Assembly (NCBI GenBank): GCA_000433095.1
Contig: HF991483.1
Location: forward strand, 174,852 to 185,326
DNA from: Clostridium sp. CAG:967
GTDB taxonomy: Bacteria; Cyanobacteriota; Vampirovibrionia; Gastranaerophilales; Gastranaerophilaceae
Direction: 5' to 3'
DNA length: 10,475 nt
The position numbers and the translations under genes are program-made. This document shows, piece by piece, positions 6,853 through 10,475 of the stretch. The notes under the pieces are model-generated. The model made no database searches. It was not told where the DNA came from and saw only the letters and a program-made list of their open reading frames with translations. The first letter of the stretch is position 1. Each line of letters opens with the position of its first letter.

Positions 6853-8007
6853 ATGCGAAAAAGTATATGTCTTTTACCCCTTGCGTTTGGAACATTCGGA
6901 CTTGGAATGTCAGAATTCGTTATGATGGGAATTTTGCCTGATACGGCAAAAGCTATGAATGTATCTATACCTGCAGCAGGAAATTTTATTTCTATGTATG
7001 CTTTAGGTGTTGTATTTGGTTCTATTCTGCTGATATGCTTTGGAAGAGCAAAGCCTTTAAAAAATATTATATTTACGCTTGTTTCTATTTTTACAATTGC
7101 CAATTTATTATTATCAGTTGCAGGAAATTATCATATATTCAGTATACTTAGGTTTATCGCAGGTTTGCCTCACGGTGCTTTTTTCGGAGTAGGAGCAATT
7201 GTTGCAGACAAGCTTGCAGACAGAGGAAAAGCTAATCAAGCTGTAGCAATAATGGTTTCAGGGATGACTGTTGCAAACCTTATTGGAATACCTTTAGGTA
7301 CTTTTTTAAGTCATAATTTTTCCTGGCGAATTACATTTTTATTAATAGGTTTATTTGGCTTTTTAGTATTGTACTCTGTTAATAAACTTATTCCGGAATT
7401 AAAACCATTGCCTGATACTGGATTTAAAGGTCAGTTTAAAATATTCAAATCTCTTGCTCCATGGCTTTTAATCATAGCTGTGATAATGGGTAACGGCGGT
7501 ATATTCTGCTGGTACAGTTATATAAATCCTCTTTTGGTAAATTTATCGCATATTGCTCAGAAATACGTATCATTATTAATGATTTTAGCAGGTGCAGGCA
7601 TGTGTGCAGGCAATATTCTCGGGGGAAAACTTTCAGATAGATATTCACCTTCACTGGTCGCAGGCTGGACCCAGTTTATTGCTTGTATTTCACTTCTATT
7701 AATATTTTTGTATGCATCAAATCCTGTTGTTTCAGTTGTTTTAATGTGTATATGTACAGCCTGTCTTTTTGCTGTTTCTGCACCACAGCAGCTTTTACTT
7801 ATAAAAAATTCAAAAGGCGGTGAAATGCTAGGTGCTTCAAGTTCACAAATTTCGTTTAATTTAGGAAATGCATTAGGAGCATTTGTGGGCGGTATACCTG
7901 TTTCAAATGGTCTGGGTTATGAATATGTAGCGCTACCCGGAGTTTTTTTTGCATTAATAGGCTTTATTGTACTGTTTTATTTTAATAAAAGATATGATAG
8001 TGCTTAA
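6853..8007 (+). CDS. DHA1-family MFS transporter (AraJ/PbuE-like)
   Basis: This 384-aa, 12-TM-type protein begins directly with the first membrane segment (LPLAFGTFGLGMSEFVMMGILPD), a start typical of the AraJ/YdhP/PbuE group of DHA1 exporters. A motif A-like loop GRAKPLKN follows TM2, and a clearer copy, GGKLSDRYS, occurs after TM8. RFIAGLPHGAFFGVG matches the TM4 region. Members of the group export sugars, drugs or purine bases. The position 46 nt behind adenine deaminase makes purine or nucleoside transport the best guess, but the sequence alone does not fix the substrate. I chose ATG 6853 because of GGAGAAG upstream; extension to TTG 6814 would add a short basic stretch without an RBS. 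Confidence 0.88.
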   Translation: MRKSICLLPLAFGTFGLGMSEFVMMGILPDTAKAMNVSIPAAGNFISMYALGVVFGSILLICFGRAKPLKNIIFTLVSIFTIANLLLSVAGNYHIFSILRFIAGLPHGAFFGVGAIVADKLADRGKANQAVAIMVSGMTVANLIGIPLGTFLSHNFSWRITFLLIGLFGFLVLYSVNKLIPELKPLPDTGFKGQFKIFKSLAPWLLIIAVIMGNGGIFCWYSYINPLLVNLSHIAQKYVSLLMILAGAGMCAGNILGGKLSDRYSPSLVAGWTQFIACISLLLIFLYASNPVVSVVLMCICTACLFAVSAPQQLLLIKNSKGGEMLGASSSQISFNLGNALGAFVGGIPVSNGLGYEYVALPGVFFALIGFIVLFYFNKRYDSA

Positions 8008-8049
8008 ATTTATAACAATGATTATATATTTTTTATAACTGATAGTATC

Positions 8050-8073
8050 GCAAGTATAAATACCAATACTTGC
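8050..8073. repeat. 8-bp perfect inverted repeat downstream of the DHA1 transporter
   Basis: GCAAGTAT (8050-8057) and ATACTTGC (8066-8073) can form an 8-bp stem with an 8-base loop, 43 nt after the transporter stop. No T-run follows on either strand, so it is not a clear intrinsic terminator. It may be a weak terminator, an RNA 3'-end structure, or an operator upstream of the acyltransferase promoter. Confidence 0.5.
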
Positions 8074-8083
8074 CTGTTATGCA

Positions 8084-8110
8084 TTTACCCTTATCTTGAT
8101 ATGCTATACT
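8084..8110 (+). promoter_or_regulatory. Extended -10 promoter of the acyltransferase gene
   Basis: TGCTATACT (8102-8110) is an extended -10 element with one mismatch to TGnTATAAT. TTTACC at 8084-8089 is a weak -35 at 15-bp spacing, acceptable for an extended -10 promoter. Transcription would start near 8117, giving a leader of about 40 nt that includes a small CCGA-CAAA-TCGG hairpin (8127-8138). Confidence 0.6.
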
Positions 8111-8111
8111 T

Positions 8112-8131
8112 GGTTTAGCAAACTAACCGAC
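8112..8131. repeat. Left copy of inverted sequence pair flanking the acyltransferase
   Basis: GGTTTAGCAAACTAACCGAC here resembles the reverse complement of 8719-8735 (GGTTTAGTAAAACCGAC): 16 of 17 positions agree once a 3-base gap is allowed. The copy is also internally near-palindromic (GGTTTAG/CTAACC). The two copies bracket one gene in opposite orientation. Confidence 0.45.
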
Positions 8132-8157
8132 AAATCGGCATATAAAAAGGAGATAAA

Positions 8158-8688
8158 ATGATGAATGAGTCTAATGTTGTGATTGATAATAGTTCGATAG
8201 TAGAGCATAAAATGATTTCACCATTAGGGAGCTTAGCAGTAGGTAAAGAGTGTGTAATTAACGGAGAACTTGTATGTACGACAGGAAGTATTGTAATTGG
8301 TAATTATGTGGTAATCAATCAAAACACAAGAATTTTCAGTGCTGACAAAATTATTATTAAGGATAATGTAATGATTTCCTGGGGTTGCAATATAGTTGAT
8401 AGTAATATGCACTCAATGCATTCTGCTGACCGATTAAGAGATACGCAAACAGCTAGAGAAGCAATTCGTACCAATACGATGGGGCAAAATATAGATTACT
8501 CTAATATTATATCTAAGCCTATTGTTATCAAAGAAAATGCTTGGATAGGATTTAACGCTATTATTATGAAAGGGGTAACAATTGGTAGGGGCTCAATTGT
8601 GGGGGCAGGAAGCGTAGTCACGAAAGATATTCCAGATTATGCAGTTGTTGCTGGAAATCCTGCAAAGATTATAAAATATACAGACTGA
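8158..8688 (+). CDS. Hexapeptide-repeat O-acyltransferase (left-handed beta-helix)
   Basis: This 176-aa protein shows isoleucine/valine-rich hexapeptide repeats from about residue 26 to the end and the classic C-terminal signature WIGFNAIIMKGVTIGRGSIVGAG followed by VVTKDIPDYAVVAGNPAKII. His85 and His88 in DSNMHSMHS occupy the place of the catalytic His of maltose/galactoside O-acetyltransferase relatives. It probably transfers an acetyl group from acetyl-CoA to a sugar hydroxyl, for example in surface polysaccharide. AAGGAG at 8147-8152 serves either ATG 8158 (5 nt) or ATG 8161 (8 nt). It stands alone with its own promoter, unlinked in function to its neighbours and flanked by similar inverted sequences, so it may be an acquired single-gene insert. 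Confidence 0.9.
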   Translation: MMNESNVVIDNSSIVEHKMISPLGSLAVGKECVINGELVCTTGSIVIGNYVVINQNTRIFSADKIIIKDNVMISWGCNIVDSNMHSMHSADRLRDTQTAREAIRTNTMGQNIDYSNIISKPIVIKENAWIGFNAIIMKGVTIGRGSIVGAGSVVTKDIPDYAVVAGNPAKIIKYTD

Positions 8689-8703
8689 CAATTTTACGCT
8701 TAT

Positions 8704-8753
8704 CGGTCAGTTATGTAGGTCGGTTTTACTAAACCTACAATATTAACTGGTTT
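8704..8753. repeat. Long bulged hairpin downstream of the acyltransferase
   Basis: CAGTTATGTAGGT (8708-8720) pairs fully with ACCTACA (8733-8739) plus TAACTG (8744-8749), leaving only a 4-base ATAT bulge (8740-8743). The 12-base loop holds GGTTT, which can instead pair with AAACC. G-U pairs may extend the outer stem. No T-run follows, so a rho-independent terminator is not assured; an RNA 3' structure or a recombination end is possible. Confidence 0.6.
8719..8735. repeat. Right copy of inverted sequence pair flanking the acyltransferase
   Basis: The 17 bases here, reverse complemented, read GGTTTAGTAAAACCGAC and match the left copy at 8112-8131 apart from one substitution and a 3-base gap. 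This copy forms the loop and inner arms of the hairpin just described. Confidence 0.45.
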
Positions 8754-8902
8754 GTGAATTAAAAAGAAAGCTAATTTTATAAAAAATAAAAATTTTCAAG
8801 TTACCATTTAATGAGTAATATGATTAATTTTTAAATTAGACAAAAAATACAGAATTATTAAAACAAATCAAAACAATCAGAGATTCAATCACAAGAGAAT
8901 AT
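8754..8902. other. AT-rich spacer without a recognisable gene
   Basis: This stretch is strongly AT-rich, with several short A and T runs and the small palindrome TAATTT-TT-AAATTA. No ORF with a start is visible. From 8840 to 8902 the frame of the following ORF is open after a TAG at 8837-8839 and reads as plausible helical protein (LLKQIKTIRDSITREY), although it has no ATG, GTG or TTG there. This suggests the following ORF once began further upstream. Confidence 0.6.
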
Positions 8903-9196
8903 ATGCAATTGCCGGAGGCTGAGAAGGCTAATGCAATGAGTTTGTACAAACAATTGAAGGATTTAGGTCAATCACTTTACAGGTATGAAATACTTTTAAA
9001 AAACGGATTAACTAATGAGGCAAACGCAGAAATCGGGAAGATAAATGAATTGGCGAGCCTTATGAATTTATGCTATAATCCAATCAAAAGGGCAGAGCAA
9101 GCACAAAGGGACTTTATGATTTTGACAAAATCCAGTAAGCATCATGAGTATTGTGTTGCAGGTATTGACTGTGCTACAGTAAGTTTGTCCGTTTGA
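8903..9196 (+). CDS. Hypothetical helical ORF fused in frame to the start of a dual-OB-like remnant
   Basis: This 97-codon frame is a composite. Residues 1-71 are Glu/Lys/Leu/Ala-rich and should be alpha-helical or coiled-coil (KANAMSLYKQLKDLG, NEANAEIGKINELASLM); I recognise no family. Residues 72-90 (MILTKSSKHHEYCVAGIDC) are instead the start of the dual-OB-like gene annotated separately. After that the frame breaks into ATVSLSV and stops. The ATG at 8903 has only AAGAGAA close upstream, and protein-like sequence continues upstream in frame without a start codon, so an N-terminal part appears to be lost. A near-perfect promoter and a good ribosome binding site lie inside its 3' half. I take it as a gene remnant joined by deletion to its downstream neighbour; expression as one protein is doubtful. 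Confidence 0.4.
   Translation: MQLPEAEKANAMSLYKQLKDLGQSLYRYEILLKNGLTNEANAEIGKINELASLMNLCYNPIKRAEQAQRDFMILTKSSKHHEYCVAGIDCATVSLSV
9050..9079 (+). promoter_or_regulatory. Strong promoter candidate for the DUF488 module
   Basis: TGCTATAAT (9071-9079) is an exact extended -10 consensus, with TTGGCG (9050-9055) as a four-of-six -35 at 18-bp spacing. Transcription would begin near 9086. AAAGGG (9105-9110) then lies 5 nt before ATG 9116, the expected start of the dual-OB-like gene. It sits inside an in-frame ORF, which argues that the ORF's 3' part is leader rather than coding sequence. Confidence 0.6.
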
Positions 9197-9420
9197 TGTC
9201 ACACAATGATGACAAAGAGGGCGCATTATCAGGGGATCAAATGCACTATGACAATGATGCTGAAGAATATAAAAATATTGCCGTCACCGATCCTGATTAT
9301 CGTGATAAAAATGAAAAACTTGTAAGGGCAAATATAGTATTCAGCCTCCCGGATGGAGATTGGAGCGAAGAACACGGAAAATATTATAAATTTGCAGCTA
9401 AAATATTCAAGGTGGCTTGA
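9116..9420 (+). pseudogene. Frameshifted and internally deleted dual-OB-like protein gene
   Basis: ATG 9116 has a good AAAGGG site and gives MILTKSSKHHEYCVAGIDCAT, the typical opening of dual-OB-like proteins that I recall as neighbours of DUF488 genes (pattern K-S-x-K-x-x-x-Y-C-V-A-G-I-D-x-x-T-G-x-x-V-R-L). At ACA-GTA-AGT (9176-9184) one G seems missing. Reading ACA-GGT-AAG instead restores TGKFVRLMSHNDDKEGALS and joins the frame that runs to 9420. That downstream frame (ATG 9196, overlapping the TGA at 9194-9196) continues to QMHYDNDAE. It then passes directly to KNIAVTDPDY and GKYYKFAAKIF, which look like the C-terminal end of the same family, so the middle (most of both OB folds) appears deleted. 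The stop overlaps the ribosome binding site of the next gene. Family naming is from memory of motifs, not alignment; the frameshift reading is strong. Confidence 0.72.
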
Positions 9421-9428
9421 GGTAATCC

Positions 9429-10037
9429 ATGGCAAATATTTTTACAATAGGATATAGTGCTTTTGACATTGATGAGTTTATAGATGAATTACAAAAGAAT
9501 TCAATAGTTTGTGTTGTCGATGTCAGAAGCAATCCTATGTCTAGCGAATATTATAAAGATTATAACGGGTATAATTTAGAAAAAATATTAAAACAACACG
9601 ATATACACTATCGTTCTTATGCACGTGAATTTGGTGCGAGACAGGACGACCCTGCATTTTTCTCAGACGAAGGTTATGTGGATTTTGAAAAATTTACACA
9701 ATCTGAACAGTTTAAAAATGGGTTGGCTAAAGTTAAAGCGGGATTTGATAAAAATTATAACTGCGTTCTTATGTGCGCTGAAAAAGATCCAATAAATTGT
9801 CATCGCAGTATTATGATTGCTCATGCTTTGCAAAAAACCGGAATAGAAGTTTTAAACATATTGGAAAATGGAGAAATTGAACGACAAAGTGAGACAGAAC
9901 AACGACTTTTGAACATTTACTTTCCCAATCGCAAACAACAGAGGCTATTTGAGAAAATGCCCGCTGAAGAAGTATTAATTGAACAGGCTTATAAAAAACA
10001 AAATGAAAAAATCGGATATAGATTGGAGAATGTATGA
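9429..10037 (+). CDS. DUF488 family protein, apparently intact
   Basis: This 202-aa protein has the full set of DUF488 landmarks in order: TIGYSAF at 6-12, VVDVRSNPMSSEYY at 29-42 with conserved Asp31 and Arg33, YREFGAR-like YAREFGAR at 64-71, and the Cys/His signature MCAEKDPINCHR at 115-126. A C-terminal segment (LLNIYFPNRKQQRLF, EQAYKKQNEKIGYR) is typical of the longer subgroup. The family has no settled biochemical role known to me; conserved Cys, His and Arg residues suggest a catalytic or nucleotide-binding site. The start ATG 9429 is preceded by GAGGT (9419-9423), which overlaps the upstream TGA, implying coupling to the broken dual-OB-like gene. Its stop overlaps an ATG for the remains of a second DUF488 gene. 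Confidence 0.9.
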   Translation: MANIFTIGYSAFDIDEFIDELQKNSIVCVVDVRSNPMSSEYYKDYNGYNLEKILKQHDIHYRSYAREFGARQDDPAFFSDEGYVDFEKFTQSEQFKNGLAKVKAGFDKNYNCVLMCAEKDPINCHRSIMIAHALQKTGIEVLNILENGEIERQSETEQRLLNIYFPNRKQQRLFEKMPAEEVLIEQAYKKQNEKIGYRLENV

Positions 10038-10305
10038 AGATTTTCACAATGTGAAATACGCACCAACAAAAGATATTTTGAGTGATTATAAAAAAAATAA
10101 AATTTCTTGGCAAGCTTATGAAGTCCAATATGAAAAATTGATTTCAGAGCGAAAAGTTGAGAATTTATTCAAAAATGATATAGAAGATAAATATTCAAAT
10201 ATTTGTTTTCTTTGCAGTGAATTCGACCCGAAACAATGTCATAGACGGATTTTGGCGGAATACTTAAAAAGTATTTTAAATGATGTAGAGGTTATTCATT
10301 TGTAA
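10034..10305 (+). pseudogene. Second DUF488 gene, N-terminal half deleted and out of frame
   Basis: ATG 10034 overlaps the previous stop as ATGA and reads MKIFT, the usual DUF488 opening, but then ATG-TGA stops it at 10049-10054. From about 10051 another frame carries the family's C-terminal half: NVKYAPTKDILSDYKKNKISW, then ICFLCSEFDPKQCHRR with the Cys-x(7)-Cys-His-Arg signature, then AEYLKSILNDVEVIHL to the stop at 10303-10305. About half of a small DUF488 protein (from the IGFT-type strand to just before the APT motif) is thus missing, with the two ends joined out of frame. The C-terminal part could be made from ATG 10003 or 10030 inside the previous gene, but this would add unrelated residues and has no good ribosome binding site. 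A pseudogene is the simpler reading. Confidence 0.75.
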
Positions 10306-10475
10306 TAATAAAGGACAAAAATTCGTCTCCCATTGTCTTTAAGTTTGGAAAGTCGACTGCATGGTCAATGACTGTATTTAAGAAAGGACTTTTTTTATTT
10401 GCGGAAAGAGAATTTTGATGCAACCTGGGTAAAATTCTCTAAAAATTGTATCAAATAAATTCTCCTTAATCAGCG
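10306..10475. other. Downstream region with orphan reading frame, no assignable gene
   Basis: No complete gene is visible. On the + strand, the frame running 10284-10418 is open without a usual start and reads as protein-like sequence (SPIVFKFGKSTAWSMTVF), ending AEREF before a TGA. It may be another truncated remnant. On the - strand, an AAGGAG with a TTG start at 10452-10454 leads only to a 19-codon frame. Confidence 0.35.
10407..10440. repeat. 10-bp perfect inverted repeat at the right end
   Basis: AGAGAATTTT (10407-10416) and AAAATTCTCT (10431-10440) are perfect reverse complements separated by 14 bases. No T-run follows on either side, so an intrinsic terminator is not clear. It could be an operator, an RNA hairpin or part of a mobile-element end. 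Confidence 0.55.

Noticed and set aside
8050..8073. Intrinsic terminator after the DHA1 transporter
   Set aside because: The stem is good but no T-run follows it on either strand, so only an inverted repeat is reported.
8112..8753. Integron-type attC sites around the acyltransferase
   Set aside because: The hairpin lacks the GTTRRRY/RYYYAAC core pair at its ends, and no integrase gene is present in the window.
9193..9420. Independent 75-codon gene starting at TTG 9193 or ATG 9196
   Set aside because: Its first residues continue the conserved motif of the preceding frame after a one-base correction, so it is the rear part of a frameshifted gene.
9979..10033. TTG or internal ATG start for the second DUF488 frame inside the first DUF488 gene
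   Set aside because: The overlap codes the conserved IGYR tail of the first protein in another frame, no good ribosome binding site is seen, and the true start is visible at ATG 10034.
9811..10128. 105-codon - strand frame across the DUF488 genes
   Set aside because: Antisense shadow of coding sequence that carries DUF488 signatures on the + strand.

Overview
The window is AT-rich, densely packed bacterial DNA with Shine-Dalgarno-type starts, many short overlaps between genes and AT-rich spacers. The gene content suggests a low-GC, probably Gram-negative, host-associated bacterium: aryl-polyene-type fatty acid synthase genes, an EmrB-type exporter and a hexapeptide acyltransferase. The composition and the lineage-like 84-aa protein would fit a gut lineage such as Gastranaerophilales/Vampirovibrionia, but this is a weak inference that no marker gene here supports. 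No rRNA, tRNA, CRISPR array or intact mobile element was seen.

Positions 1-3158 (+) hold the 3' end of a tightly coupled lipid/polyene operon: a ketosynthase cut by the window edge, a hot-dog dehydratase, an SDR ketoreductase and a second complete ketosynthase. The genes overlap or lie 1 nt apart. The order KS-DH-KR-KS is that of the apeO-P-Q-R end of aryl polyene clusters. Both ketosynthases keep the Cys-His-His triad.

Positions 3145-5010 (-) hold a two-gene unit, an 84-aa putative membrane protein followed by a 14-TM DHA2 (EmrB-type) exporter. The exporter's 3' end overlaps the second ketosynthase tail to tail and carries an in-frame 36-bp tandem duplication. Positions 5091-8007 (+) hold adenine deaminase and a 12-TM DHA1 transporter, plausibly a purine salvage/transport pair. 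A short divergent promoter region with a perfect dyad lies between the two units.

Positions 8008-8902 look accessory: a single hexapeptide-repeat acyltransferase with its own extended -10 promoter, bracketed by similar sequences in inverted orientation, then a gene-free AT-rich spacer.

Positions 8903-10475 (+) hold what looks like a decaying DUF488 module. It has a helical ORF of unknown origin fused in frame to the start of a dual-OB-like gene. That gene has lost one G (frameshift) and apparently its middle. Then come an intact DUF488 protein and a second DUF488 gene whose original ATGA-coupled start is still visible, although an internal deletion has removed its N-terminal half and the reading frame. 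This partly eroded three-gene module is the most informative part of the window.
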